Below the pieces are notes generated by a model. It was not told the origin of the DNA, ran no database searches, and was given only the letters and a program-made list of their open reading frames with translations. DNA of 64,000 nt. Source: Planotetraspora kaengkrachanensis. GTDB lineage: Bacteria; Actinomycetota; Actinomycetes; Streptosporangiales; Streptosporangiaceae. The stretch spans positions 124,001 through 188,000 of the forward strand of contig NZ_BONV01000003.1 in assembly GCF_016862895.1 (NCBI RefSeq), in the 5' to 3' direction. A program made the position numbers and the translations under genes. Below, piece after piece: positions 18,277 through 26,582 of this stretch. Position 1 is the stretch's first letter. Each line of letters begins with the position of its first letter.

Positions 18277-19066
18277 GACCGAGCCAGGACCGCTCGCCCT
18301 CGCCCGCACCGTCGCCTCGCGGGTCGCCACGACGTGCCTGGTCGAGCTGCAGAAGCTCCGCCACGACCGGACCGAGCTGGTCACCCGGGCCGTCCAGCCC
18401 GCGTTGTGGCTGCTCGTGTTCGGCCAGGTGTTCACCCGGATCCGGGCGATCCCGACGGGCTCGACGCCGTACCTGGACTTCCTGGCACCCGGCATCCTCG
18501 CCCAGTCCGCGCTGTTCATCGCGATCTTCTACGGCATCCAGATCATCTGGGAGCGTGACGCCGGGGTGCTGGCCAAGCTGCTGGTGACGCCGACGCCGCG
18601 GATCGCGCTGGTCGGCGCCAAGGCGTTCGCGGCCGGGGTGCGCGCGGTGGCCCAGGCCGTCGTGGTGCTCGTCCTCGCGCTGATCCTCGGCGTCCACCTC
18701 GAGACGAACCCGTTCAAGATCATCTTGCTGGTGGTCGCACTGCTTCTGGGGTCGGCGTTCTTCTGCTGCCTGTCGATCACCATCGCCGGCCTGGTGCTGT
18801 CCAGGGACCGGCTCATGGGCATCGGCCAGGCCATCACGATGCCGCTGTTCTTCGCGTCGAACGCGCTCTACCCGGTGGAACTCATGCCGGGATGGCTCCA
18901 GGTGATCAACCACATCAACCCGCTGAGCTACGAGGTCGAGGCCCTGCGCGGGCTCCTGGTCGGCACCTCCGCCCGGCTCCCGCTCGACTTCGGCGTGCTG
19001 TTCGCCTCGGCCGCCGTCATGATCGCCATCGCCTCGGCCCTGCTCCCCCGCCTAGCCCGCGGCTGA
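18236..19066 (+). CDS. ABC-2 type transporter permease (DrrB-like)
   Basis: 276 residues with six predicted membrane segments (for example FLAPGILAQSALFIAIFYGI, VVVLVLALILGVHL and GVLFASAAVMIAIASALLP) and the ABC-2 C-terminal word PLFFASNALYPVELMPGWLQ, followed by NPLSYEVEALRGLL. This matches daunorubicin-resistance DrrB-type permeases. GGAGGG lies seven bases before the ATG. It is the last gene of the marR-ABC operon and ends nine bases before the first unit of the 53-bp repeat cluster. Confidence 0.92.
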   Translation: MSALPVAPPAASAETEPGPLALARTVASRVATTCLVELQKLRHDRTELVTRAVQPALWLLVFGQVFTRIRAIPTGSTPYLDFLAPGILAQSALFIAIFYGIQIIWERDAGVLAKLLVTPTPRIALVGAKAFAAGVRAVAQAVVVLVLALILGVHLETNPFKIILLVVALLLGSAFFCCLSITIAGLVLSRDRLMGIGQAITMPLFFASNALYPVELMPGWLQVINHINPLSYEVEALRGLLVGTSARLPLDFGVLFASAAVMIAIASALLPRLARG

Positions 19067-19074
19067 CCCCCGCC

Positions 19075-19401
19075 CGTGATCATGCACACCTTCGGGAAAA
19101 CACTGTCCCATCTGCGCATACACATGTCGTGATCATGCACAGATTCGGCGACATGGCCCCTCACCTGCTCGAACAAGCTTCGTGATCATGCGCGGGTGAG
19201 GCGTCCTCGTCCAGGCACTGCCCCCGCATCGCGTCCGCCACGGCGCACGCGGGTCGTACGCCCAACCCTGCGACCCCCGATATTGCATGATCACGCACGC
19301 CATCAATGCTGGTCAGGCCCCATCCTCACGAATCTGTGCATGATCACGCCCAGCATCGGTCCTGGCCAGCGCGCGCTTCCGCGAACCCGTGCATGATCAC
19401 A
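19075..19401. repeat. Cluster A of 53-bp repeat units, three forward and three inverted
   Basis: Forward cores CGTGATCATGCAC begin at 19075, 19128 and 19181. Inverted cores (GTGCATGATCACG and variants) begin at 19283, 19336 and 19389. Every step within a half is exactly 53 bases. Complete units also share TTCG at unit positions 17-20 and a CTG or CAG word at 38-40. The innermost unit on each side loses the pattern soon after the core. About 90 bases without repeat lie in the middle. The region 19067-19478 has no other feature. Confidence 0.8.
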
Positions 19402-19478
19402 CCCTGGCAGGGAGCAGGGTGGATGACCCTCTGGCGGGTATTGCACCCTCAGCGGACGGGGAATCCGGGGGGCACATC

Positions 19479-20384
19479 ATGATCGCTGTTCCTCTCGCAC
19501 TTCTGGCGGCGGTGTGCAACGCCCTCGCGTCCGTACTGCAGCGCAAGGCCGCCCGATCCGCTCCCCCGAGTGAGGCGTTCCGCCTGGCGTTGATGTGGGA
19601 CCTGGTCCGGCGCCCGGCGTGGCTCCTCGGCATCCTGGCCCTCATCGGCGGCTTCCTCTTCCAGGCGACCGCGCTCGGCTTCGCCGGACTGGCTCTGGTG
19701 CAACCCCTGCTCGTCGTGGAGTTGCCGATCACGATGCTCATCGCCGCGTGGCTGTTCAAGATCCAGCTGGGCCGGCAGTCGTGGCTCGCCGTCGGCGCAG
19801 TCACCTCCGGCCTCGCCCTCTTCCTCGCCGCGGCCTCCCCCTCGAACGCCGACAAGATGCCCGGGTTCATGGGCTGGGTCATCTCCGCGGCGGTCACGGC
19901 CGGGCTCGTGGCGGTGGCGGTCGCGGTCGGCGTGGTCAGCGGCAGGATGCCCGGCGGCCTGGGGCTGCGCGGCGTGGCTCTCGGCATCGCGGCCGGGCTC
20001 ACCTTCGCCTACACCGCTGTGCTGATGAAGCGGACCATCGACGTCCTCGAGCGGGACCCGCCCGGCGTGCTGACCTCGTGGCCGCTCTACACGATGGTGG
20101 CGACCGGCCTGTGCAGCGTCTTCCTGTTGCAGAACGCCCTGCAGTGCTCGCCCCTGGTCGCCGTGCAGCCGGCGCTCACCGTCACCGACCCGGTGGCCAG
20201 CACCGGGTACGGCGTGGCCCTGTTCGGCGAGGACATCAGGACCAGTGGGTGGGTGGTGCCCGAACTCCTGGGGATCGGGCTGATCCTTCTGGGCAGTGTG
20301 CTGCTGTCGCGCTCGGCGGCGGTCCGGGGAGACGGGGTCATCGATACGGGCGACCAAGAAGCGACTCGGGGGACGCCGCGTTGA
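19479..20384 (+). CDS. DMT-superfamily transporter (EamA/NIPA-like)
   Basis: 301 residues from the ATG at 19479, which has GGGGGG six bases upstream. An in-frame GTG at 19389 is inside a repeat core and gives a non-family N-terminus. Nine to ten membrane segments are visible, from IAVPLALLAAVCNALASVLQ to LLGIGLILLGSVLLS. The word ALGFAGLALVQPLLVVELPI in the first half and SPLVAVQPALTVTDPVAS in the second are the two EamA-like halves of this group. The substrate is unknown. The 3' end overlaps the convergent glycosyltransferase gene by 47 bp. Confidence 0.8.
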   Translation: MIAVPLALLAAVCNALASVLQRKAARSAPPSEAFRLALMWDLVRRPAWLLGILALIGGFLFQATALGFAGLALVQPLLVVELPITMLIAAWLFKIQLGRQSWLAVGAVTSGLALFLAAASPSNADKMPGFMGWVISAAVTAGLVAVAVAVGVVSGRMPGGLGLRGVALGIAAGLTFAYTAVLMKRTIDVLERDPPGVLTSWPLYTMVATGLCSVFLLQNALQCSPLVAVQPALTVTDPVASTGYGVALFGEDIRTSGWVVPELLGIGLILLGSVLLSRSAAVRGDGVIDTGDQEATRGTPR

Positions 20385-21420
20385 ACAGCGCGGCCCCTCT
20401 GGCGATCAGTCCGGCGCGCTCGGGTGTGCCGTCGAGGCGGTCGAGGGCGCCGATGAGCTCGGCCGCGTCCCGCGCGTAGACGCTGAGCCCCGCCCGCTCC
20501 ATGGCCAGCGCGCCGTCGCGGCCGTGACCCGCGATGGGCCGATAGGAGACGACCGGCACCCCGGCGGCGAACGCCTCCCTGCAGGTCAGACCGGCCGCGT
20601 TGTCCACCATCGCGTAGGCCGCCGCGAACACGTCCGGCATGTCGTCGCACCAGCCCAGGGCCGGCCAGGCTCCGGCGTCCCGCATGCGGCGCAGGAGGCG
20701 GTCGCTGCGCCCACAGAGGACGACCGGCAGATAGCGGCCGGACGCGGCCAGGACGCGGGCCGTCTCCTCCACCTCCCCGACTCCCCAGGCTCCGGCGGAG
20801 ACGAGCACCGGCCGGTCGCCCTCCCGGACGCCGAGCCGCGCGCGTGCCCGCCCCACGTCGGCGTCCCGTTCGAGGAACTCGGGCCGGACGAGCGGGGCGT
20901 GGCACAGGGCGGGGCGGCCGGTCGCCTCGGCGACAGTGCGCGCCGTCACGGGGTCGCCGCACAGGTACGTGTCGTTCCCTGGATGCAGCCACAGCCGGTG
21001 CGCGGCGAAGTCGGTCACGACGACCACGCTCGGGACGGCGAGCCGGTCGCGTTCGCGCAGGTGACCGGTGACCTGCGCGGCCAGATGGAAGGTCGAGACG
21101 ACCGCCTCGGGCGCGCGGAGCCGTACGAGCTCACGAAGCGGCTCCGCGGCCAGGAGGGTGAGCGGGGAGGTCGAGGGAGCACGCTCGGACACGAAGAAGA
21201 CCTGGTAGATCGCGGCGTACAGCCACGGCGCCGAGCGGATCATCCAGCCGTACCCCCGGCGCAACGACGTCCCCACGCCCAGCGGCAGCAGATCGAGGAT
21301 GTCGACCACCTCGGCCTCGACGTCCTGGGCGGCCAGCCGGCGGCCGAGCTCGGTGGCGACGCCGTCGTGCCCGGCTCCCATGGCCGCGCTCAGGATGAGG
21401 ATCTTTCGCCCCTTTGGCAT
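20338..21420 (-). CDS. Glycosyltransferase of the MGDG synthase / processive diacylglycerol type
   Basis: 360 residues from the ATG at 21420 (AGGGAAGG eight bases upstream); longer frame starts lack a site. The N-terminal domain KILILSAAMGAGHDGVATELGRRL with DILDLLPLGVG is the GT28/MGDG synthase N-domain, and YQVFFVSERAPS and VVSTFHLAAQVTG follow the same family. The C-terminal GT-B domain shows VLVSAGAWGVGEVEETA, the acceptor/donor loop GWCDDMPDVFAAAYAMVDNAAGLTC and a Glu in CREAFAAGVPVV. It probably glycosylates diacylglycerol. It lies 32 bp from the divergent deacetylase gene. Confidence 0.82.
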   Translation of the reverse strand: MPKGRKILILSAAMGAGHDGVATELGRRLAAQDVEAEVVDILDLLPLGVGTSLRRGYGWMIRSAPWLYAAIYQVFFVSERAPSTSPLTLLAAEPLRELVRLRAPEAVVSTFHLAAQVTGHLRERDRLAVPSVVVVTDFAAHRLWLHPGNDTYLCGDPVTARTVAEATGRPALCHAPLVRPEFLERDADVGRARARLGVREGDRPVLVSAGAWGVGEVEETARVLAASGRYLPVVLCGRSDRLLRRMRDAGAWPALGWCDDMPDVFAAAYAMVDNAAGLTCREAFAAGVPVVSYRPIAGHGRDGALAMERAGLSVYARDAAELIGALDRLDGTPERAGLIARGAALFNAASPESLLGRPYR

Positions 21421-21452
21421 CACGAGCACCTTCCCTGAGAACACTTGAGGGG

Positions 21453-22166
21453 ATGACTCGCGCTCTTCTCGCACTCGGGGGGCTCGGCGGTGCGGCCCTG
21501 CTGCACGCCGGCCCCGGGGCGACCTGGCTGCCCGCCGTCCGCCGCCTGACGCCCGGACTCGCCGGTGAGGGGGCGCCCGGCCATGTCGCGCTGACCTTCG
21601 ACGACGGGCCCGATCCCCGGTCCACGCCACGCTTCCTCGACGAACTGGACCGGCTGGGGTGCCGGGCGACCTTCTTCGTCCTCGGTGAGATGCTCGAACG
21701 CCACCCCGGCGTCGCCCGCCGTGCCGCCGAGGCCGGCCACGAGATCGGCGTGCACGGCTGGCACCACCGCAACTCCCTCACGACGCCTCCTGGCCGGGTC
21801 GCCGTCGAGATGGGCCGCGCCGCGGACCTCGTGCGCGCGGTGACGGGCGTCCGCCCGGTCCGGTACCGGCCGCCGTACGGCGTGCTCAGCGCGGAGGCCC
21901 TCCTCGCGGCGCGGTGGTGGGGGTTGCGCCCCGTGTTGTGGACGGCCTGGGGACGGGACTGGACCGCGCACGCCACCCCGGAGTCGGTGCTGGAGACCAT
22001 GACGCCCGGCCTGCGGGGCGGGGCGACGCTCCTGCTGCACGACTCCGACTGCACCTCGGCACCCGGCGCGTGGCGCTCGGCGCTCGGCGCGCTCGGGCAT
22101 CTGGTCGATCACTGCCGCTCCGCGGGACTGCGCGTCGGCCCCCTGGCCGAGCACGGCGTCGGCTGA
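21453..22166 (+). CDS. Polysaccharide deacetylase family protein (NodB homology)
   Basis: 237 residues. The N-terminus has a hydrophobic Ala/Leu/Gly stretch that may be a signal anchor. NodB motifs: HVALTFDDGPDPRSTPRFLD (catalytic and metal Asp), EIGVHGWHHRNSL (two metal His), RYRPPYGVLS and the final LLLHDSD. This is the family of carbohydrate esterase 4 enzymes that remove N-acetyl groups from cell-wall or other polysaccharides. The GAGGGG before the ATG is only about two bases away, which is too close to be ideal. Its promoter must fit in or overlap the 32 bp shared with the glycosyltransferase gene. Confidence 0.85.
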   Translation: MTRALLALGGLGGAALLHAGPGATWLPAVRRLTPGLAGEGAPGHVALTFDDGPDPRSTPRFLDELDRLGCRATFFVLGEMLERHPGVARRAAEAGHEIGVHGWHHRNSLTTPPGRVAVEMGRAADLVRAVTGVRPVRYRPPYGVLSAEALLAARWWGLRPVLWTAWGRDWTAHATPESVLETMTPGLRGGATLLLHDSDCTSAPGAWRSALGALGHLVDHCRSAGLRVGPLAEHGVG

Positions 22167-22451
22167 CGGTCGGCTCGCGTCCGGCCGGCTTCCGCCGGGC
22201 TCCTACCCCGCCGCGCCCGGCGGTACGAGCGGGGGCCGCCCAGGCACGCGAAGCTTTTACCTCACGCCATTACGGCAAAAGCGCGGGAAAGCGATTCCAT
22301 TTACTGATCAGTCCTGACAATGAGGATTTTGAATTCCCTCGACTTCGCCGGTCGTGATCAAAACATTTCGTCTGCCCGACCGGCCACGTACGTAAAGTCC
22401 GGCGAGCTCATGCCATGTTTTGTGGCGAATCGCCAGGGAGATCCTGTTGTC

Positions 22452-23390
22452 ATGTTGTCGGGGGGAGGCGTTCTCCGCCACATTCGCAACGTCCGCAATG
22501 TCAGCAGTTTCGGCGCTGTGGGAAACGTTGGGAGTGCTGGCGATGTCAGCGACGCCTGTGATGCGGCGCCGGTGCGCAGGGAGAACTTTCCTGTCGCGTC
22601 CCGGCTGCTGCCGCGTCGCCACCGGCGCCACCTCATCGCGGTGTACGGCTTCGCCCGCCGCGTCGACGACATCGGCGACGCGGGCTCGGAAGCCGACCCG
22701 GGTGACCCACGCGAGCGCCTCCGCCTGCTCGACGCCGTCGACGCCGACCTGACCCGTCTCTACGACGGCGGCGAACCGCGGCTGCCAGTCATCCGGGCGC
22801 TCGCCCCGACGATCGAGGCCTGCGCGATCCCCGCCGAACCGTTCCACCGGCTCGTCGAGGCGAACCGGCGGGAACAGACCGTCACGCGCTACGGCACGTT
22901 CGAGGACCTGCTGGCTTCGTGCGCACTGTCGGCCAACCCGGTCGGGCACATCGTGCTGCACGTCTTCGGCCTCGCCGTGCCCGAACGGCTCGGCCTGTCG
23001 GACCGGATCTGCTCGGCCCTGCAGATCATCGAGCACTGCCAGGACGTCGGCGAGGACTTCACGCGGGGGCACATCTACCTGCCGGGCGAGGACCTGCGGC
23101 GTTTCGGGTGCGTCGAGGCCGACCTGGCCGCGCCCTCGACCTCACCGTGCCTGCGCCGGGTCGTCGCGTTCGAGACGCGGCGCGCGGCGGCCCTGCTCGA
23201 CGAGGGCGCGCCGCTCGTCCGCACGCTCGGCGGGTTCGCCCGCCTGGCCGTGGCCGGCTACGTCGCCGGAGGGCGCGCCACCGTCGCGGCACTGGAGCGC
23301 GGCCGTCACGACGTCCTCGGAACCGCCGTCCGGCCGCGGCGGGACCGGCTGCTGACCGAGTGGTTGCGCGTCCTCACGAGAGGGAGGTGA
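22452..23390 (+). CDS. hpnC: Squalene/phytoene synthase-like protein HpnC
   Basis: First gene of the hopanoid operon; HpnC takes part, with HpnD and HpnE, in making squalene from farnesyl diphosphate by way of presqualene and hydroxysqualene. About 312 residues if the ATG at 22452 is used (GGGAG eleven bases upstream). The family sequence begins at ENFPVASRLLPRRHR; the roughly 45 residues before it are Val/Asn/Gly-rich and may not be translated. Motifs: VYGFARRVDDIGD (first Asp motif) and IIEHCQDVGEDFTRGHIYLP (second). CQDVGED replaces the more usual LRDVxED, as expected for HpnC. It ends five bases before hpnD. Confidence 0.85.
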   Translation: MLSGGGVLRHIRNVRNVSSFGAVGNVGSAGDVSDACDAAPVRRENFPVASRLLPRRHRRHLIAVYGFARRVDDIGDAGSEADPGDPRERLRLLDAVDADLTRLYDGGEPRLPVIRALAPTIEACAIPAEPFHRLVEANRREQTVTRYGTFEDLLASCALSANPVGHIVLHVFGLAVPERLGLSDRICSALQIIEHCQDVGEDFTRGHIYLPGEDLRRFGCVEADLAAPSTSPCLRRVVAFETRRAAALLDEGAPLVRTLGGFARLAVAGYVAGGRATVAALERGRHDVLGTAVRPRRDRLLTEWLRVLTRGR

Positions 23391-23394
23391 GCCG

Positions 23395-24243
23395 GTGGAC
23401 CCGTCCGACGCCTATCGGCAGTGCGAGCAGATCGTCCGGGCCAGGGCGCAGAACTTCGCCTACGGCATCCTGCTGCTGCCGCCGCAGAAACGGCGTGCGC
23501 TCAGCGCCGTCTACGCGTTCGCGCGTCGGATCGACGACATCGGCGACAGCACGGGGCCGGCGGACGAGCGGCTGGCGGCGCTGACCGACGCCCGGGCGGC
23601 CCTCCGGCTGGCCCCCGGCGACGACCCCGTCCTGGTGGCCCTGCACGACGCGGCCGGCCGGTACCCCATACCGCTCCCCGCCTTCCACGAACTCATCGAC
23701 GGTTGCGCCGCGGACGTGCGGGGCGTCACCTACGAACGCTTCGACGACCTGCTGACGTACTGCAGGCACGTCGCCGGGTCGATCGGCCGCCTGTCCCTCG
23801 GGATCTTCGGGTCCGAGGAGCCCGCCGCGCCGAAGCTCGCGGATGCGCTCGGGGTGGCGCTCCAGCTGACGAACATCCTGCGCGATCTTTCCGAGGACCG
23901 GGTCGCCGGACGCGTCTACCTGCCCGCCGAGGATCTCGACCGGTTCGGGTGCACGCTCGACCTCGACGGCTCGGGCAGGTTCGCCGATCCACCGGAAAGG
24001 CTGGCGAACCTGGTGCGCTTCGAAGCACATCGCGCGCTCGGCTGGTACGAGGACGGGATGCGCCTGGTGCCCCTTCTCGACCGGCGCAGCGCGGCCTGCA
24101 CCGCGGCGATGGCGGGCATCTACCGGCGGCTGCTCGGCCGCATCGCGGCGGACCCGGCCGGAGCGCTGTCCCGGCGGCTGTCCCTCGCCCCCTGGATGAA
24201 GGCGATGGTCGCCGCGCGCGCCGTCGCCGGAGCCGGCCGGTGA
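23395..24243 (+). CDS. hpnD: Presqualene diphosphate synthase HpnD
   Basis: 282 residues, starting at GTG 23395 with GGGAGG upstream. A trans-isoprenyl diphosphate synthase of the squalene/phytoene family: YAFARRIDDIGDS is the first Asp-rich motif, QLTNILRDLSEDRVAGRVYLP the second, and SFGYxIL-like FAYGILLLPPQKR is near the N-terminus. It condenses two farnesyl diphosphates to presqualene diphosphate. It lies between hpnC and hpnE, and its stop is inside the GTG of hpnE (GTGA). Confidence 0.92.
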   Translation: MDPSDAYRQCEQIVRARAQNFAYGILLLPPQKRRALSAVYAFARRIDDIGDSTGPADERLAALTDARAALRLAPGDDPVLVALHDAAGRYPIPLPAFHELIDGCAADVRGVTYERFDDLLTYCRHVAGSIGRLSLGIFGSEEPAAPKLADALGVALQLTNILRDLSEDRVAGRVYLPAEDLDRFGCTLDLDGSGRFADPPERLANLVRFEAHRALGWYEDGMRLVPLLDRRSAACTAAMAGIYRRLLGRIAADPAGALSRRLSLAPWMKAMVAARAVAGAGR

Positions 24244-25571
24244 CCGCGCCGCCCGCGCGGGTCGCGATCGTCGGAGGCGGGCTCGCGGGCATCGCCGCTG
24301 CCGTCGCCCTGTCAGAGGCCGGGATCCCGGTGATCCTCTTCGAGGCACGCCCCCGGCTCGGCGGGGCGACGCACTCGTTCGAGCGGGGCGGGCTCCTCGC
24401 CGACAACGGCCAGCATGTCTTCCTCCGCTGCTGCACGGCCTACCGCGGGCTGCTCGACCGGCTGGGACAGACCGGCAACGTGTCCGTTCAGGACCGGTTC
24501 GACATGCACGTGCTCGCCCCCGGGGGCCGCACGGGGCGGCTGCGCCGCTCCGCGCTGCCCGGACCCCTCCACATGTTGCCCGCTCTGGCGACGTACTCGC
24601 TGCTCACCCCGGCGGACCGGCTGCGCGCGATGCGCGGCTCGCTCGCCCTGCGCAGGCTCGACCCCGCCGACCTCCGCCTCGACCGGGCCGGCCTCGGCGG
24701 CTGGCTGACCGCGCACGGGCAGAGCGAGGCCGCCAGGCGCGACCTGTGGGACCTGTTCACCGTGGCCGCGCTCAACGTGCGCACGGAGGAGGCCGCGCTG
24801 GGCCCCGCGGCGATGGTCTTCAAGACCGCACTGCTCGGCCGGGCCGACGCCGCCGACATCGGCGTCCCCGCCGTCTCCCTCAGGGAGCTCCACGGTACGG
24901 CCGCGAGGTCGGCGATCGAGCGCGGAGGCGGGGAGGTACGGCTGTCGGCGAAGGTCGAGGCGATCGAGCCTGGACCCACCATCGTGGTGAACGGCGCCCG
25001 GATCGAGGCCGCCGCCGTCATCGTCGCGACGCCGCACGAGCAGGCGGCGAAACTCGTCCCCGTCGACGCGGCGCCAGATCGAGACCGGTGGAGCGCGCTC
25101 GACGCCAGCCCGATCGTCAACGTCCACATCGTCTACGACAGGCGCGTCATCGACCTGCCGTTCGCCGCGGTGACGGGTTCGCCCGTGCAGTGGATCTTCG
25201 ACAAGACCCGTGCCGGAGGGGTCCGCGGGGGGCAGTACCTGGCGATCTCCGTCTCGGCCGCGCGCCGGTGGATCGACGCCGCGACCGCCGAGGTGCGCGG
25301 GGCGTTCGTCCCCGAGATCGAGCGGCTGCTGCCCCGATCCCGCGAGGCCAGGATCAGGGATTTCTTCGTCACCAGGGAACGGCGGGCCACGTTCCGTCAG
25401 AGCCCGGGCAGCGGCGCGCTCCGGCCGGAGGCGGCCACCCTGATGCCCGGCCTCTATCTCGCCGGCGCGTGGACCGCCACGGGCTGGCCCGACACGATGG
25501 AGGGCGCCGTGCGGAGCGGGCTCACGGCGGCGGGCCTCGCCAGACGCCACCTGAAAGAGGCGAGGCCATGA
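24240..25571 (+). CDS. hpnE: Hydroxysqualene dehydroxylase / squalene-associated FAD oxidoreductase HpnE
   Basis: 443 residues from the GTG at 24240. The Rossmann FAD motif VAIVGGGLAGIAAAVALSEA is at the N-terminus, followed by RPRLGGATHSFERGG, and the C-terminal FAD contact is LYLAGAWTATGWPDTMEGAV. In the known pathway HpnE reduces hydroxysqualene to squalene. It belongs to the phytoene-desaturase-like superfamily, but its place in the operon fixes the assignment. It overlaps the next gene by ATGA. Confidence 0.92.
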   Translation: MTAPPARVAIVGGGLAGIAAAVALSEAGIPVILFEARPRLGGATHSFERGGLLADNGQHVFLRCCTAYRGLLDRLGQTGNVSVQDRFDMHVLAPGGRTGRLRRSALPGPLHMLPALATYSLLTPADRLRAMRGSLALRRLDPADLRLDRAGLGGWLTAHGQSEAARRDLWDLFTVAALNVRTEEAALGPAAMVFKTALLGRADAADIGVPAVSLRELHGTAARSAIERGGGEVRLSAKVEAIEPGPTIVVNGARIEAAAVIVATPHEQAAKLVPVDAAPDRDRWSALDASPIVNVHIVYDRRVIDLPFAAVTGSPVQWIFDKTRAGGVRGGQYLAISVSAARRWIDAATAEVRGAFVPEIERLLPRSREARIRDFFVTRERRATFRQSPGSGALRPEAATLMPGLYLAGAWTATGWPDTMEGAVRSGLTAAGLARRHLKEARP

Positions 25572-26581
25572 CCGGAGTGACCCCGCCGTCGGTGTCGGCG
25601 GCGCGGGAGCTCGTCGAGCCCGTGCTGCGCGACGCCGTCTCCCGGCTCGACCCGCTGTCGGCCCGCGTCGCCTCCTATCACCTGGGATGGACGGACGCCT
25701 CGGGACGGCGTACCGGAGGCGGAGGAAAGGCGTTGCGCCCGGCCCTCGCCGTGCTGTCCGCGCGTGCTGCCGGAGGCGACGAGGAGCGCTGCCTGCCGGT
25801 GGCCGCGGCGGTCGAGCTCGTGCACGCGTTCTCCCTGCTCCACGACGACGTCATGGACCGCGATCCGACCCGGAGGCACCGCCCCGCCGCGTGGACCGTG
25901 TTCGGCGAATCAGCGGCGATCCTCACGGGCGACGCCCTGCTCGTCCTGGCCCAGGAGCTCGTCCTGGACGAGGCGGACCCGGCGCGTACGCGAGCCGCCC
26001 GCAGCCTGCTCACGGCCACCCGGCGGCTGATCGCCGGCCAGGGGCTCGACCTGGACTTCGAACGGCGGGACGACGTCGGCCTTGAGGAGTGCCGCCGGAT
26101 GTCCGCGGACAAGACGGCCGCTCTGCTGGCCTGCGCCTGCTCGATCGGCGCGATCGCGGCGGGCGCGCCGGAGCGGCTCGTGTCCGCCCTCGCGTCCTTC
26201 GGGGCGGAGACGGGGCTGGCGTTCCAGCTCGTGGACGACCTGCTCGGCATCTGGGGCAGCCCGGAGACGACGGGAAAGCCGGTGCTGTCCGATCTGCGCA
26301 GCCGCAAGAAGACCCTCCCGGTCGTGGCCGCCCTGACCGGCGGGACCCCGGCGGGCGACGCGCTCGCCGCCCTCCTCGCCACTCCCGGACCGCTCGCGGA
26401 GTCCGACCTGCGCGAGGCCGCGCGGCTCGTCGACGAGGCGGGCGGGCGGGACTGGGCGGAGACCGAGGCCAAGCACCGGCTCGACACCGCCGAGCGCCAC
26501 CTCGTGCGGGCGGACATGCCCGCGGGCGTCCGCGCGGAGTTCCTCGACATCGCCCACTTCATCACCTCCAGGGATCACTGA
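25568..26581 (+). CDS. Polyprenyl diphosphate synthase (probably farnesyl or geranylgeranyl)
   Basis: 337 residues. A trans-prenyltransferase: GGKALRPALAVLSARAA, first Asp motif LLHDDVMDRDPTRRHR (DDxMD with two spacing residues, bacterial FPP/GGPP type) and second motif FQLVDDLLGIWGSP. Residues just before the first motif (VHAFSLL) are bulky, in keeping with a C15-C20 product. In hopanoid operons this enzyme supplies the farnesyl diphosphate that HpnD uses. It sits one base before the cyclase gene. Confidence 0.9.
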   Translation: MTGVTPPSVSAARELVEPVLRDAVSRLDPLSARVASYHLGWTDASGRRTGGGGKALRPALAVLSARAAGGDEERCLPVAAAVELVHAFSLLHDDVMDRDPTRRHRPAAWTVFGESAAILTGDALLVLAQELVLDEADPARTRAARSLLTATRRLIAGQGLDLDFERRDDVGLEECRRMSADKTAALLACACSIGAIAAGAPERLVSALASFGAETGLAFQLVDDLLGIWGSPETTGKPVLSDLRSRKKTLPVVAALTGGTPAGDALAALLATPGPLAESDLREAARLVDEAGGRDWAETEAKHRLDTAERHLVRADMPAGVRAEFLDIAHFITSRDH

Positions 26582-26582
26582 C

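Noticed and set aside
19389-19478. Upstream GTG start for the DMT transporter inside a repeat core
   Set aside because: The added 30 residues are not family-like; the ATG at 19479 has a proper ribosome site and begins at the first membrane segment.
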